Assembly (NCBI RefSeq): GCF_030824455.1 | Contig: NZ_JAVBXR010000108.1 | Location: 1-64,000, forward strand | Source of the DNA: Desulfobulbus sp. | GTDB lineage: Bacteria > Desulfobacterota > Desulfobulbia > Desulfobulbales > Desulfobulbaceae | Length of the DNA stretch: 64,000 bases | Direction of reading: 5' to 3' | In this document: positions 1 through 9,120 of the stretch, piece after piece | Position numbering within the stretch: the first letter of the stretch is position 1 | Layout: each line of letters begins with the position of its first letter | The notes under the pieces: model-generated | The model's input: the letters and a program-made list of their open reading frames with translations, nothing else | Told to the model about the DNA's origin: nothing | Databases searched by the model: none | Position numbers and translations under genes: made by a program

Positions 1-130
1 TTGTGCTTTTCCCTCAGCCCGCCCATTGCAACGACTTTCGTGCAAAAATGGCGGTTTAAAGGTTCGGCGTTTCCTGATCGTCGACTGTAAACCTTTCATT
101 GACACTATTTTCAAGAATAAGGCGGTCCGC

Positions 131-388
131 ATGGGACAGGTTGAAACTTCAGAATGGTTAAAAATGCTAAGACGTATGATCCGAGCGGCAGGCCGCCGGG
201 TAGCCAACGCCGATGAACATGAACTGGCCGACTTGGTCAGCCTTCGCGATCAACTCGACCAATCAATCAAGCACGCCATTAAAGGGCAACGCTCCGCCGG
301 TCGCTCCTGGGCGCACATTGGCCAAGCTCTCGGCCTGTCCCGCCAGGGTGCTTTTCAACGGTATGGCGACCTCGACAAAGAACAATGA
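131..388 (+). CDS. small DNA-binding-like protein of the integrated element
   Basis: An 85-residue protein if started at the ATG at 131; an in-frame ATG exists at 26, but the residues it adds look unlike the rest. The C-terminal half (SWAHIGQALGLSRQGAFQRYGD) reads as a helix-turn-helix of the kind seen in many small actinobacterial and proteobacterial proteins of unknown role. The N-terminal half is predicted helical (EHELADLVSLRDQLDQSI). Its stop codon overlaps the start of the next small ORF (ATGA at 385-388), suggesting translational coupling. A regulatory role in the element is possible but not shown. Confidence 0.55.
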   Translation: MGQVETSEWLKMLRRMIRAAGRRVANADEHELADLVSLRDQLDQSIKHAIKGQRSAGRSWAHIGQALGLSRQGAFQRYGDLDKEQ

Positions 389-552
389 AAACCAACATCT
401 TCAAGACGCCGCGCCGTGGCTGGCTTGGCAACAAACCGCTCGGCGCTGACTACATGCCCTCCGTGAACGAACGCGCCCGCCGATTGAAAGCCGCCGTTCG
501 CGAGCAGGACCAGCCCGCCGACAAACGGCAACCACGCTTGCCGGGATTTTGA
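385..552 (+). CDS. 55-residue basic hypothetical protein
   Basis: A short ORF starting in the ATGA overlap with the upstream gene and ending 13 bp before the excisionase-like gene. It is rich in Arg, Lys and Pro (MKTNIFKTPRRGWLGNK near the start, ending QPRLPGF) and has no recognisable domain. The overlap with its neighbour and lack of intergenic space support translation, but it could be chance. No function is proposed. Confidence 0.35.
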   Translation: MKTNIFKTPRRGWLGNKPLGADYMPSVNERARRLKAAVREQDQPADKRQPRLPGF

Positions 553-565
553 AAGGATCGAAAAA

Positions 566-889
566 ATGAACTCCGAAATAATGACCCTGCAGGAAGTAAG
601 TGAATATTTCCGAATTGATAAAAGGGTGTTGCGTCGGTATGGTCTCGAAAGGCTTGGAGGGGTACGCCTGGGGCCGCGTTCATGGAGATTTCCACGAAAT
701 GAGGTTATGAAGCATGGCGTACAAGAATTCGAACAAAAACAAGGACAAATTCCCGTGGATGGGTCAACGATTCATCGGGAAAAAGAAGGTAAGGAAGTGC
801 TTCGAGACGAAGAAAGAGGCGCTGTTGTGGGAGTCGGAGCGGCTACCGTCACCTGCCGAGCAAAAGACCCTTACGGTCTCCTTGCTTGA
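566..889 (+). CDS. excisionase-like / MerR-type HTH protein
   Basis: The first 50 or so residues (MTLQEVSEYFRIDKRVLRRYG, then a short wing ending SWRFPRNEV) match the winged-helix fold of phage excisionases and HTH_17 proteins, which bend attachment-site DNA to steer the integrase toward excision. A Shine-Dalgarno-like AAAGGAT lies 8 bp upstream. The ORF runs 176 bp into the integrase gene in a different frame. Residues after about 52 look like out-of-frame integrase sequence, so either the real protein is longer than usual or its end was altered by mutation. Position just before the integrase fits an excisionase role. Confidence 0.55.
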   Translation: MNSEIMTLQEVSEYFRIDKRVLRRYGLERLGGVRLGPRSWRFPRNEVMKHGVQEFEQKQGQIPVDGSTIHREKEGKEVLRDEERGAVVGVGAATVTCRAKDPYGLLA

Positions 890-1802
890 ATGGGCAACGG
901 AATATTTGAAGCACGCCGAGCAGAATTTCACACGAAAGACCTTTGACGAGAAAAGGATAGCCTTCCGTCAGTTTTTTTCGTGCCTCGGTATCCGTCCCAC
1001 AGGATCGGTTCATTTATTGACGGCCTACCAAGCCCAAAAGGCTTTGCAGACTCAAACAACAGCACGATCCGGGAACGCCGCTAACAAAGACAGAAAAAAT
1101 CTTTCCGCTGCCTGGTCCTGGGGAGTCAAGTTTCTCCAGCTTCCAGAGTTGAATCCTTTTTCAAAGGTGGAAAAATTTGCTTCCGAACGGCACGAAAGAC
1201 ATATTCCGACGCTTGATGATTTTTGGAAAGTCTTCCACACCGTTGAGGACGACCAGGACAAGTTGATGCTCTACTGCTATTTGCAGACCGGAGCCCGCCG
1301 AGATGAGGTTTTTCGTCTCACTTGGCCTGATGTCGATTTTTTCAGAAAGAGAATTCGCCTGTCTTGGCGAAAGAACAAAATCGGTGAATGGCGCTCTCAA
1401 TGGGTCAGCGTCAAAGACGATCTGATTGAATGGCTTTTGCGGCACCGGAAGAAATCGAACGCTTCGCTTGACAACGTATTCGTCAGCTATCGAAGCCTGC
1501 CCTATGAATACCGCCAGCACTGGTTGAAAATTTTATGCGAGAAAGCAGGGGTTGAACCGTTTGGTTTCCACGGCATTCGGCACCTTTTCGCGTCAATTCT
1601 TGCCGCAGAAAATGTGCCGCTCGTTGAGATTCAATTCATGCTTCGTCATACCAGCTTGGCGACGACTCAACGGTATATTCACAGGCTAAAAAAAGAAAAC
1701 CGGGAAGTGCTCGCGGCGCTTCCCGGTTTAACTGATTCCGAAAAAAGTACATCAGAAGTACATCAACAACCTTTTCGGAGTGTGGTACATTCAGCTAACT
1801 AG
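714..1802 (+). CDS. tyrosine recombinase / site-specific integrase
   Basis: A 362-residue phage-type integrase that would carry out strand exchange between the tRNA-Glu site and the element. The N-terminal 45 residues are a short Arm-type DNA-binding segment (WMGQRFIGKKKVRKCFETKK), followed by a SAM-like core-binding domain to about residue 145. The catalytic domain carries the expected residues: Arg in TGARRDEVFRLTW, His-x-x-Arg in HGIRHLF, His in LRHTSLATT and nucleophile Tyr in QRYIHRL. The gene appears intact. It ends directly beside the 3' end of tRNA-Glu, the likely attachment site. Confidence 0.9.
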   Translation: MAYKNSNKNKDKFPWMGQRFIGKKKVRKCFETKKEALLWESERLPSPAEQKTLTVSLLEWATEYLKHAEQNFTRKTFDEKRIAFRQFFSCLGIRPTGSVHLLTAYQAQKALQTQTTARSGNAANKDRKNLSAAWSWGVKFLQLPELNPFSKVEKFASERHERHIPTLDDFWKVFHTVEDDQDKLMLYCYLQTGARRDEVFRLTWPDVDFFRKRIRLSWRKNKIGEWRSQWVSVKDDLIEWLLRHRKKSNASLDNVFVSYRSLPYEYRQHWLKILCEKAGVEPFGFHGIRHLFASILAAENVPLVEIQFMLRHTSLATTQRYIHRLKKENREVLAALPGLTDSEKSTSEVHQQPFRSVVHSAN

Positions 1803-1812
1803 CTGAAATATT

Positions 1813-1890
1813 TGGCGTCCCCAACCGGATTTGAACCGGTGTTGCCGGCGTGAAAGGCCGGTGTCCTGGACCTGGCTAGACGATGGGGAC
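1813..1890 (-). tRNA. tRNA-Glu (anticodon TTC)
   Basis: Read on the minus strand, the sequence folds as a cloverleaf with acceptor GTCCCCA/TGGGGAC, anticodon loop CTTTCAC and T-loop GGTTCAAATCC. The discriminator G and an encoded CCA occupy 1816-1813. The 3' end lies 10 bp from the integrase stop codon, so this gene is the probable attachment site of the element on the left. Confidence 0.95.
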
Positions 1891-1908
1891 AAGTCCTGAT
1901 TGCTGTAA

Positions 1909-1984
1909 TGGTGGGTCGTGCGCGATTCGAACGCGCGACTCTCTGCTTAAAAGGCAGATACTCTACCGGCTGAGTTAACGACCC
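1909..1984 (-). tRNA. tRNA-Lys (anticodon TTT)
   Basis: The minus strand gives acceptor GGGTCGT/ACGACCC, anticodon loop CTTTTAA, T-arm GCGCGTTCGAATCGCGC and discriminator A followed by encoded CCA. It lies 18 bp upstream of tRNA-Glu on the same strand, so the two are probably co-transcribed. Confidence 0.96.
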
Positions 1985-2220
1985 TTTGTTTCGAGAGCCC
2001 TTCTCTACCATCCCCGACGTTGATCGTCAAGAGAAAATGTTAGCGCAAAGCATGTTTTTTAACAGAATCAGCGCCACTCATATGCCGCTCCTCCCGGCGA
2101 CGCATGCCAATTTCTCTAAATTCCTTGTGGTCTGCAAGCGGGTTTGCTAGTACAATCCTTCCAAGTTTGATCTGTACAGGACGGATTCTCGTCCGATGAA
2201 CATCTGCCAGTGTGTATATT

Positions 2221-2826
2221 ATGGGTTTGTTGACGGGTTCGGCGTCATTGACGCGTTTTTCGGTTATCGGCGATCTTCCCGATTCTTTTTGGGATTTTGC
2301 CGCTCAGCGGGTTGCGGCGACAAGTTTCAAGGACATTGACGACACCATGGACGAATACTCCATTGGTTGGGTCTCGGTGGCCGATATGTTTGACGCGGGG
2401 TTTGCCTACAGTTCCTACGCCGCCGGCGATTACATCACCCTGACCATGCGCATTGACGAGCGCAAGGTGACGCCTTCGGTGTTGAAGAAATATGTCATGA
2501 AAGAAGAGGAACGGGTCAAACGGGAAAAGCAGATTCCACGTTTGAACCGGGCGGCGCGCCTGGAAATCAAGGAACGCGTTCGCGCCGAACTGATCCGTAA
2601 ATCTCCGCCTGTCCCTTCCACCTATGACCTCTGTTGGAATCTTGCCGACAACACCCTGCTCTTTTTTTCCACCAGTAAAAAAGCGATGGCGCTTCTCGAG
2701 GATCTGTTCAAAGAGACCTTCAACCTGTCGCTGATCCTGCAAATTCCCTGGTTGACCGGGTTGCGCATGGCCGAAGGCGAAGCGTTGGAGAAGTATGAGG
2801 ACATGCGCCCCGCCATTCTGCTGTAA
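2221..2826 (+). CDS. RdgC-like recombination-associated protein (short form)
   Basis: A 201-residue protein from the ATG at 2221; an ATG three codons earlier is possible. The middle section (TLRIDERKVTPSVLKKYV, then a Lys/Glu-rich helix ending ERVRAELIRKSPPVP, then TYDLCWNLADNTLLFFSTSKKAMALLEDLF) follows the RdgC pattern of basic helix, variable linker and beta segment ending at a conserved Ala/Lys helix. RdgC is a DNA-binding ring that limits RecA access in E. coli. This protein is about 100 residues shorter than E. coli RdgC. A protein at 4861-5406 may supply a partner domain. The family call is from pattern recall. Confidence 0.6.
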   Translation: MGLLTGSASLTRFSVIGDLPDSFWDFAAQRVAATSFKDIDDTMDEYSIGWVSVADMFDAGFAYSSYAAGDYITLTMRIDERKVTPSVLKKYVMKEEERVKREKQIPRLNRAARLEIKERVRAELIRKSPPVPSTYDLCWNLADNTLLFFSTSKKAMALLEDLFKETFNLSLILQIPWLTGLRMAEGEALEKYEDMRPAILL

Positions 2827-2870
2827 TCACACGTGGCAACGCCACTCACGCTGAAAACGATGGAGGAGAG

Positions 2871-4820
2871 ATGAACGGCTCTTTGCTTGCGGCTCTCGTT
2901 GTGGTCGCTCTGGTTGTGGTTGTCCTGGCGCTGAAAAACCGGGCTTCGCAAAAGAAAATCAAGGAGCGCGAAACCGACGCCCCCCCTGCAAGCCCAGTGC
3001 TGCCGTCGCAGGAACTCCAGCCGGAGGCGGTCGAAGAGCCGGTCGTCGTTGCAGAGGAAGCCGCGACTGCGGAGGCGAGCATTGCGGCCAGCGCCCTGGA
3101 AACCGAGCTTGCGCCGGAGGTTGAGGAAAAGGAAATTGCCGAAGAAGCGCCCCCGCAATTTGAACTGGAGTTGGAGCAGGAGCCTGAGACCCAACCGGAG
3201 ATAATTGCCGCGGAGGAGTTGACATCGGCGGATCTCGAACTGGAACCAGCCCCCCTTGTTGGCGAGGAGCCTTTGGAGATTGTCGAACTGGAAACAGTTG
3301 ACGTCGAAATCCTGGAGGCTGACACGCTTGAGGTTGCCGAAGAAAGTCTGGTTGCTGCGGAGGAAGCGGAACCAGCTTTTTTTGAGAAGGCAGAAGAGCA
3401 AGAGGCGGTGGAGTTCATCTCGGTCGCCGAGGAGGAGGAACCGCTCGCCATTGCGGAGCCAGAGCCGGAGGAGGCGGAAGACGCACCTCTTGCAAAGCAT
3501 CCCCTGGAGCCGGAACAATCCGAATCGCTGGAGTCTCTGCTTGATGTTTCCGACCTCCTGGCCGAACCGACGCCGGCGGAAGCCGATTTACGCTTGGTCC
3601 GCTTGACCCTGGAAGACTATGCGACCCGGTTGAACCAACTGGAAGAGCAGCAGCGAGCCGCCTTGAGCCAGGCAGTTGCGCGGCGAGACGACAAATTGCG
3701 GGATCAGTTGCAACGTGAGTTGGTCATCATGAATGATCGACTGGCGCTGCTGGCCGACAGTTATGTGGAGGAAATGGCCTGTTATCAACAGGTGTCGGAC
3801 GCGCTCACCCAAGTGCGGGCCAAAGTCGGCGGATCGGACATGGATGCGGCCCTTGAGCAGCTCCAACATGGCGAGCCCCAGACGGCTGAAAAATTGCTGG
3901 CCGGTTTGAGCGAGCAGGCGCACCCCTTTGCCGCTCAGGCCGCCTATTTGAGCGGCCAGTTAGCCGAATGCCGGGTCGATCTGCAACAGGCCATGGCGCT
4001 GTACCGGTCGGCGGTGGAGCGCGAGCCGGAAAATCCGCTCTATCTCCGGGCCGCTGGCCGAACCGCGCGCAGCCTTTATAACTATAAAGAATCGCTGCCG
4101 TGGCTGGAATCCTTCGTGCGCCTCTCCCGAGCCGCACAGACGCCCGAACCGCTGGCGCTGGCCTTGGCCCAACGGGAACTGGCGTACACCTATGTGTTGA
4201 GCGGCCAGTATCAGAAGGCCGGCCCCCTGTATAAGGAGTCCATGACCGTTCTTGCCCAGCGGCTGGGCCAGGACCATCCGGAGATGGCGACCAGTTGGCG
4301 ACAGATCGGCGAATTGCAGGAGACCATGGGCGAATACGACAAGGCGGTTTCCCTCTACCAAAAGGCCCTGCACATCCTGGAGAAAAAACGGGGCGCGGAT
4401 CATCCGGCGCTGGCCGGCATCCTCGACAAGCTGGCGGCCCTGTGCATGGAACTGGAGATGGAGAAACAGGCGGTGCCGCTCTACGAACGGCTGGTGCGCA
4501 TCCGGGAAAAATCTCTGCGCCCGACCCATCCGCAACTGGCGCTCAGCCTCAACAATCTGGCGGAATCGTATCGCCTCCAGGGGCAGTACGCCGAGGCCGA
4601 GGCCTGCTACCAGAAATCGCTCGCCATCAACGAAGCCCTGCACGGCGCCGAACACCCCAGTGTTGCCGCCATCCTTCAGGAACTGGCCAAGCTGTGCCTC
4701 AGTCAGCGCAAGCCGGAGGAGGCCAAGCACTATCAGGAGCGGGCCACCGCCATTTTTCAACAGAGCGTCGAGGCCTCGGAAAGGAAATCCGGGGCGGAAG
4801 CCTTAACGCTGGAACTTTAA
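2871..4820 (+). CDS. membrane-anchored acidic TPR-repeat protein
   Basis: A 649-residue protein with GGAGGAGAG just before the start. Residues 4-22 form one hydrophobic helix (VVVALVVVVLAL), so the protein is probably anchored by its N-terminus. Residues about 30-230 are a low-complexity Glu/Ala/Val-rich acidic stretch. About 240-320 is a coiled-coil-like helix. About 330-640 holds tandem tetratricopeptide repeats, the later ones of the kinesin-light-chain type with about 42-residue spacing (AEACYQKSLAINEALHG, HPSVAAILQELAKL). TPRs bind partner proteins; the partner is unknown. It sits between the two RdgC-related genes, which suggests shared expression. Confidence 0.75.
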   Translation: MNGSLLAALVVVALVVVVLALKNRASQKKIKERETDAPPASPVLPSQELQPEAVEEPVVVAEEAATAEASIAASALETELAPEVEEKEIAEEAPPQFELELEQEPETQPEIIAAEELTSADLELEPAPLVGEEPLEIVELETVDVEILEADTLEVAEESLVAAEEAEPAFFEKAEEQEAVEFISVAEEEEPLAIAEPEPEEAEDAPLAKHPLEPEQSESLESLLDVSDLLAEPTPAEADLRLVRLTLEDYATRLNQLEEQQRAALSQAVARRDDKLRDQLQRELVIMNDRLALLADSYVEEMACYQQVSDALTQVRAKVGGSDMDAALEQLQHGEPQTAEKLLAGLSEQAHPFAAQAAYLSGQLAECRVDLQQAMALYRSAVEREPENPLYLRAAGRTARSLYNYKESLPWLESFVRLSRAAQTPEPLALALAQRELAYTYVLSGQYQKAGPLYKESMTVLAQRLGQDHPEMATSWRQIGELQETMGEYDKAVSLYQKALHILEKKRGADHPALAGILDKLAALCMELEMEKQAVPLYERLVRIREKSLRPTHPQLALSLNNLAESYRLQGQYAEAEACYQKSLAINEALHGAEHPSVAAILQELAKLCLSQRKPEEAKHYQERATAIFQQSVEASERKSGAEALTLEL

Positions 4821-4860
4821 TCCTTGCGGCCTCGCGGCCTGTAAGTGAACGGATTACTTC

Positions 4861-5406
4861 ATGGATCTTGTCGATCTCATTCAGGAAAAAAAATTTCTCG
4901 GTCAGGAGTTCCTTGCCTGGCTGTGGTTTAAATCGGAAGAACGCGGCGGCTATGTCGCCGTGCCCGGACGGGGCGACGTCCTGGTGGTTTTTGAGAAGCA
5001 CATGTTGTTGGAATACGGTGAGGGTGACGCCAGCGAAAAGGTAATCTGTCGCGGTCTGCAGACCGAACTGAAAGAAGCCCGCGCCGGCCTGGGTCTGGCC
5101 AAAAAGCCGGAACAGGCCCGTCTCCGTCTGGCCTACGGCGATTATGAATTCGGCGTGACCCTGGCGGCCGCGATCTTCGAGTTTCGTAACGTACGTCTGC
5201 CCAAAACCGTGGATTCCGCCGACGAGGGCAAAAACGCCGAAAGCATGGAGGGCCGCATCCTGGAGCGGATTGCCCTCTTTGAACAGTTGACCCAGCTGGT
5301 GGGCGATCTGTTCCGCATGTTCATCAACATCAGGGCCTCGCACCTCTGGAACGAGGAACTGGTCAAGATTCGCGCCTGGATCGAATCCGGCGCCCATCAG
5401 GGATAA
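4861..5406 (+). CDS. RdgC-associated conserved protein (possible partner domain)
   Basis: A 181-residue protein beginning [26 protein letters not shown]. The FLGQEFLxWLWF block is, from memory, typical of conserved proteins found next to or within RdgC-type proteins in Desulfobacterota and Geobacter relatives. No enzymatic motif is visible. The gene lies 40 bp after the TPR gene and 22 bp before gatB, so it is probably co-transcribed with them. The link to RdgC is an inference from neighbourhood and recalled family patterns. Confidence 0.5.
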   Translation: MDLVDLIQEKKFLGQEFLAWLWFKSEERGGYVAVPGRGDVLVVFEKHMLLEYGEGDASEKVICRGLQTELKEARAGLGLAKKPEQARLRLAYGDYEFGVTLAAAIFEFRNVRLPKTVDSADEGKNAESMEGRILERIALFEQLTQLVGDLFRMFINIRASHLWNEELVKIRAWIESGAHQG

Positions 5407-5428
5407 ATCTTTAACACTACGCTGCACT

Positions 5429-6856
5429 ATGGAATTTGAAACCGTGATCGGGCTGGAAATCCATGCCCAGATGAAGACCAAGAGCAAGATTTTTTGCGGC
5501 TGTTCCACCGAATTCGGCGCGCCGCCTAACACCCACACCTGCCCGGTCTGCCTGGGCATGCCGGGTTCGCTGCCGGTGCTCAACCGCAAGGTGGTGGAAT
5601 CGGCGATCAAGCTGGGGCTGTCCACCGACTCCACCCTCAACCGGGAAAATCGGTTTGCCCGCAAGAATTATTTTTATCCCGACCTGCCCAAGGGCTACCA
5701 GATCTCCCAGTTCGATCTGCCCATCTGCGAGTACGGCCGGATCGAGATCGAGGTGGAAGGCCAGCCGGCCAGGACCATCGGCATCACCCGCATCCATATG
5801 GAAGAGGACGCCGGCAAACTGGTGCACGACGACCGCGAGCCAGTAAGCTATGTCGATCTCAACCGCACCGGCACGCCGCTTTTGGAAATCGTCAGCGAGC
5901 CCGATCTGCGCTCCCCGGCCGAGGCGGCGGCCTATCTGAAAAAGCTGCACGCCATTGTCCGCTACCTCGACATTTGCGACGGCAACATGCAGGAAGGCAG
6001 TTTTCGCTGCGACGCCAACATCTCGCTGCGCCCGGTGGGCCAGCAGGAATTCGGCACCCGCACCGAACTCAAGAACATGAACTCATTTCGCAACGTCCAA
6101 CTGGCCCTGGAATACGAGGTGCGGCGGCAGCGCGACCTGCTGCTCGAAGGCGGCAAGGTGGTGCAGCAAACGCTCCTCTGGGATGCGGACAGGGGCCGCA
6201 CCGAGTCGATGCGCGGCAAGGAGGAGGCCCATGACTACCGCTATTTTCCGGACCCGGACCTGATCCCGGTGGTGCTGGACGAAGCGTGGATTGAGGCGGT
6301 CCGCAAGCAGTTGCCGGAGCTGCCGGACAAACGCCGGCTGCGCTTTGTCCGCGATTTCGAGCTGAGCGACTATGACGCCGAGATTCTCACCGCCTCCCGC
6401 GAGTTGGCCGACTATTTCGAGGAGGCCTACCGGGCCTTTGGCAACGCCAAGAAACTGGCCAACTTCATCGGCACCGAACTGCTGCGCGACTACGGACCGG
6501 AACGGATCGGCGCCTGCCCGGTGCAGCCGGCGCAGCTGGCCCGCCTGCTGATGATGATCGACGAGGGCAAGATTTCCGGCAAGATCGCCAAGACCGTGTT
6601 TGCCGAGATGCTGGCCACCGGCCACGATCCGGAGCAGATCGTCCAGGACAAGGGCTTGACCCAAATGAGCGACGAGGGCGCGCTGGTCGCCTTGGTGCGC
6701 GAGATCATCAGCGCCAACCCCGAACAACTGCAGCAGTACCGCGAGGGCAAGACCAAGGTGATCGGCTTTTTCGTCGGCCAGCTGATGCAGAAGACCAAGG
6801 GCCAGGCCAACCCGCAGCTGGCCAACCAGCTGTTCCAGCAGGAGTTGAACGCGTAA
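5429..6856 (+). CDS. gatB: aspartyl/glutamyl-tRNA(Asn/Gln) amidotransferase subunit B
   Basis: A 475-residue GatB, the usual length. It phosphorylates and transamidates Glu-tRNA(Gln) or Asp-tRNA(Asn) as part of cytoplasmic GatCAB. The start [13 protein letters not shown], the Cys-containing zinc site region ([10 protein letters not shown] and [14 protein letters not shown]), the catalytic-core segment [20 protein letters not shown] and the C-terminal YqeY-like helical domain ([15 protein letters not shown]) are all present. gatA and gatC are not in the window. Confidence 0.97.
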   Translation: MEFETVIGLEIHAQMKTKSKIFCGCSTEFGAPPNTHTCPVCLGMPGSLPVLNRKVVESAIKLGLSTDSTLNRENRFARKNYFYPDLPKGYQISQFDLPICEYGRIEIEVEGQPARTIGITRIHMEEDAGKLVHDDREPVSYVDLNRTGTPLLEIVSEPDLRSPAEAAAYLKKLHAIVRYLDICDGNMQEGSFRCDANISLRPVGQQEFGTRTELKNMNSFRNVQLALEYEVRRQRDLLLEGGKVVQQTLLWDADRGRTESMRGKEEAHDYRYFPDPDLIPVVLDEAWIEAVRKQLPELPDKRRLRFVRDFELSDYDAEILTASRELADYFEEAYRAFGNAKKLANFIGTELLRDYGPERIGACPVQPAQLARLLMMIDEGKISGKIAKTVFAEMLATGHDPEQIVQDKGLTQMSDEGALVALVREIISANPEQLQQYREGKTKVIGFFVGQLMQKTKGQANPQLANQLFQQELNA

Positions 6857-6863
6857 CTCGGCT

Positions 6864-7601
6864 GTGGACAAGAGCGAGTGGCAAGCAAAGGGCGAGGGCC
6901 ATCGCCAGCGGCTCCGCGACAAGTTCCTTGCGCAGGGCATCGAGGCCTTCACCGACAGCGAAATCATTGAACTGCTGTTGACCTTTGGCACGCCGCGCGC
7001 CGACTGCAAGGAAGCGGCGCGCGCCGCCCTGGCTCAGTTCAAAACCCTGCCCGCCGTGCTCGACGCGGCCCCGGTGCAGTTGCAACAGATCAAGGGCATT
7101 GGTCCCAAGAACACCTTTGCCCTGCACTTCATCCAGGGGGTGGCGCGCCGCTACCTCCGGCAGCGCATTGTGGGCAAGCAGTATGTGCATTCCTCCCGCG
7201 AGGTGGCCGATTATCTGATCCACGCCATGCGCGGCCTGCAGCATGAGGTGCTGACCGTGGTCTTTCTCGACGCCGCCCATGGAATCATCGATTCCGTTGT
7301 GGCGGCCGAAGGCACGGTGACCGTCAACACCGTCTATCCGCGCGAACTGGTCAAGGCCGCCCTGGCCCACAACGCCAGCGCCCTGGTCATCGCCCACAAC
7401 CACCCCTCCGGCGCCCTCGCCCCGTCCCGTCAGGACGAAGAACTGACCCGTTCGCTGCACCTGATCTGCTCGTTCATGCACATCAACCTGCTCGACCACC
7501 TGATCATCGGGGCCTCCGATCAGGTCTACAGCTTTGCCGACCAGGGAATCATGGCCAAGATCCGCGACGACTGCCGCCGCATCCTTGAGCGCGCCGGCTG
7601 A
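6864..7601 (+). CDS. radC: RadC/JAB-domain (UPF0758) protein
   Basis: A 245-residue protein, begun at a GTG 5 bp after the gatB stop. The N-terminal part holds a helix-hairpin-helix-like segment (QLQQIKGIGPKNTFAL). The C-terminal JAB/MPN domain has the metal-site motif in AHNHPSGALAPSRQDEELT (His-x-His and a downstream Asp). The family was once called a DNA repair protein; its biochemical role is unsettled. Its stop codon overlaps the hemW start (TGATGG), so the two are translationally coupled. Confidence 0.92.
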   Translation: MDKSEWQAKGEGHRQRLRDKFLAQGIEAFTDSEIIELLLTFGTPRADCKEAARAALAQFKTLPAVLDAAPVQLQQIKGIGPKNTFALHFIQGVARRYLRQRIVGKQYVHSSREVADYLIHAMRGLQHEVLTVVFLDAAHGIIDSVVAAEGTVTVNTVYPRELVKAALAHNASALVIAHNHPSGALAPSRQDEELTRSLHLICSFMHINLLDHLIIGASDQVYSFADQGIMAKIRDDCRRILERAG

Positions 7602-8752
7602 TGGACCTCGCCGCCCAGGCCGGGCTGTATGTGCACGTTCCTTTCTGCCAGAAAAAATGCGAGTACTGCAGCTTTTACTCCTTCACCCCAAAGTCTGAAG
7701 ACATTCGCCGTTACCTTGAGGCCGTTCGCCGGCAGATGCGGCAAATGGCGGCCTTGCCCGAGGTGCAGGGGCTCCGCTTTGCCACCGTGTTTTTTGGCGG
7801 CGGCACCCCTTCCGTCCTGCCGCCGGAAGTCCTGGCCAGCCTGCTTGCCGACTGCCGCGCCCTGTATGCCTTTGCCGCAGGCCAAACCGAAATCACCATC
7901 GAAGTCAATCCCGGAACCATTGATCCAGCCGGCCTGCGCCAGCTGCGCCGGGCCGGATTCAACCGCCTCTCCATCGGCGTGCAATCCCTTGACGACCAGG
8001 AATTGCATCAGCTCGGGCGCATCCACACCGGCGTCGATGCCCTGGCCGCTATTGAGTCCGCCCGTCAGGCCGGCTTTGCCCATTGCAGCTTTGATCTGAT
8101 GTACGGCCTGCCCGGCCAGACCGCCTCCTCCTGGGGGCGCACCCTGGATCGGGCCATGGATTGCGCGCCCCAACATCTCTCGATGTACGAGCTGACCGTG
8201 GAAGAGGGCTCCCCGTTTTTCCTCCATCAGCAGCAGGGACGCTGGACGCTGCCCCACGAGGACGAGGTGCTGGCAATGATGGCGATGATCGAAAACCGCA
8301 TCAGCCGCAGCCCGCTGGCCCGCTACGAAATCTCCAATTACGCGGCGCCCGGCCGGGAATGCCGCCACAACCTCAATTATTGGCGCAACGGCCTCTATCT
8401 TGGCCTGGGTCCGGGGGCGGTCTCGGCCATTGGCGGCCGGCGCCTGGCCACTCTGGCCGATTTCGACCGCTACTGCCGACGGTTGACGGCTGGCGAGTCC
8501 GCTGATCAGGAGGTGGAGCAATTGGAGGCCGAGGCCGCTTTCCGCGAGACCGTGGTCATGGGGCTGCGGCTGCTCGCCGGCGTTTCAATCAGCGGACTGC
8601 GTCGGCGATTTGGCCTGGATCTGCCCGCCTACTACGGCCCGGTGCTCGACCGGCTGCTGACCCAGGACCTGGTCAGGTTAGAGGCCGACTGTCTCCGGCT
8701 TTCTCCGACCGGCCTGCCGCTGGCCAATCTGGTCATGTCCCAACTGGTGTGA
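7601..8752 (+). CDS. hemW: HemW-type radical SAM protein (CPO-like)
   Basis: A 383-residue protein with the radical-SAM cluster motif in PFCQKKCEYCSFYSF (Cys-x3-Cys-x2-Cys) near residue 15. Downstream are the SAM-binding FGGGTPS, EVNPGT, RLSIGVQSLDD and the C-terminal HemW domain starting around residue 300. HemW proteins bind heme and act in heme trafficking; they are usually misnamed oxygen-independent coproporphyrinogen III oxidases. The length and the C-x3-C-x2-C spacing without the extra HemN Cys motif favour HemW. It overlaps radC by one base. Confidence 0.88.
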   Translation: MDLAAQAGLYVHVPFCQKKCEYCSFYSFTPKSEDIRRYLEAVRRQMRQMAALPEVQGLRFATVFFGGGTPSVLPPEVLASLLADCRALYAFAAGQTEITIEVNPGTIDPAGLRQLRRAGFNRLSIGVQSLDDQELHQLGRIHTGVDALAAIESARQAGFAHCSFDLMYGLPGQTASSWGRTLDRAMDCAPQHLSMYELTVEEGSPFFLHQQQGRWTLPHEDEVLAMMAMIENRISRSPLARYEISNYAAPGRECRHNLNYWRNGLYLGLGPGAVSAIGGRRLATLADFDRYCRRLTAGESADQEVEQLEAEAAFRETVVMGLRLLAGVSISGLRRRFGLDLPAYYGPVLDRLLTQDLVRLEADCLRLSPTGLPLANLVMSQLV

Positions 8753-9120
8753 GCGCGATCTTCCAGGTCTGAAATTCCCTGTGCAGCCAGGACCGCCCCT
8801 GCCGCTTTTTGAGCAAATTCACCCATGAATTGCGCCAATTACCCGGATTTCCAGCCTTGCCTTTGTCGGCTTCGCAGGGTAAAAGATACGGTTGAACATT
8901 GGTCCGGCGCGCAATTGCCGCGACCAATGCGAGAATCCCGCAGGCGCGGCGGTTCTGGTGTGGAAGAATGATGAAAGCCCCGAGGCGGGTGGAAGGTGGA
9001 AACCTCCGCGCCATGGGGCGGCACAGCTGGCGAAGTGGTTGTTTGTCTGTCGGATGGTCGGCCCCATTGGCGCGGCCGGTCCCTATACGTCGTCTTTTCA
9101 TTCAAACAAGGAGCAGCATT
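8753..9120. other. intergenic stretch hemW-fumarase with hairpin
   Basis: No convincing gene lies in these 368 bp. A hairpin at 8897-8929 has arms CATTGGTC and GACCAATG enclosing a second CGGC/GCCG pair; it has no U-tract. The fumarase reading frame stays open upstream to 8899, but the family start and a GGAG ribosome site (around 9110) place the start at 9121. Confidence 0.5.

Larger units (their letters stand above)
1..1812. mobile_element. right-hand end of a tRNA-Glu-integrated element (partial)
   Basis: A run of small DNA-binding genes (131-388, 385-552, 566-889) is followed by a tyrosine recombinase (714-1802) whose stop codon lies 10 bp from the encoded CCA end of a tRNA-Glu gene. An integrase next to a tRNA 3' end is the usual layout at the edge of an integrative element that uses the tRNA as its attachment site. 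The other end and the repeated tRNA 3' segment would lie left of position 1, so the size and cargo are unknown. The assignment is inferred from layout and gene families. Confidence 0.65.

Noticed and set aside
1799-2011. A 70-codon ORF on the minus strand
   Set aside because: It covers the tRNA-Glu and tRNA-Lys genes and has no independent coding signal.
8899-9120. 74-codon N-terminal extension of fumarase
   Set aside because: The residues are unlike the family, and a good ribosome site precedes the canonical start at 9121.
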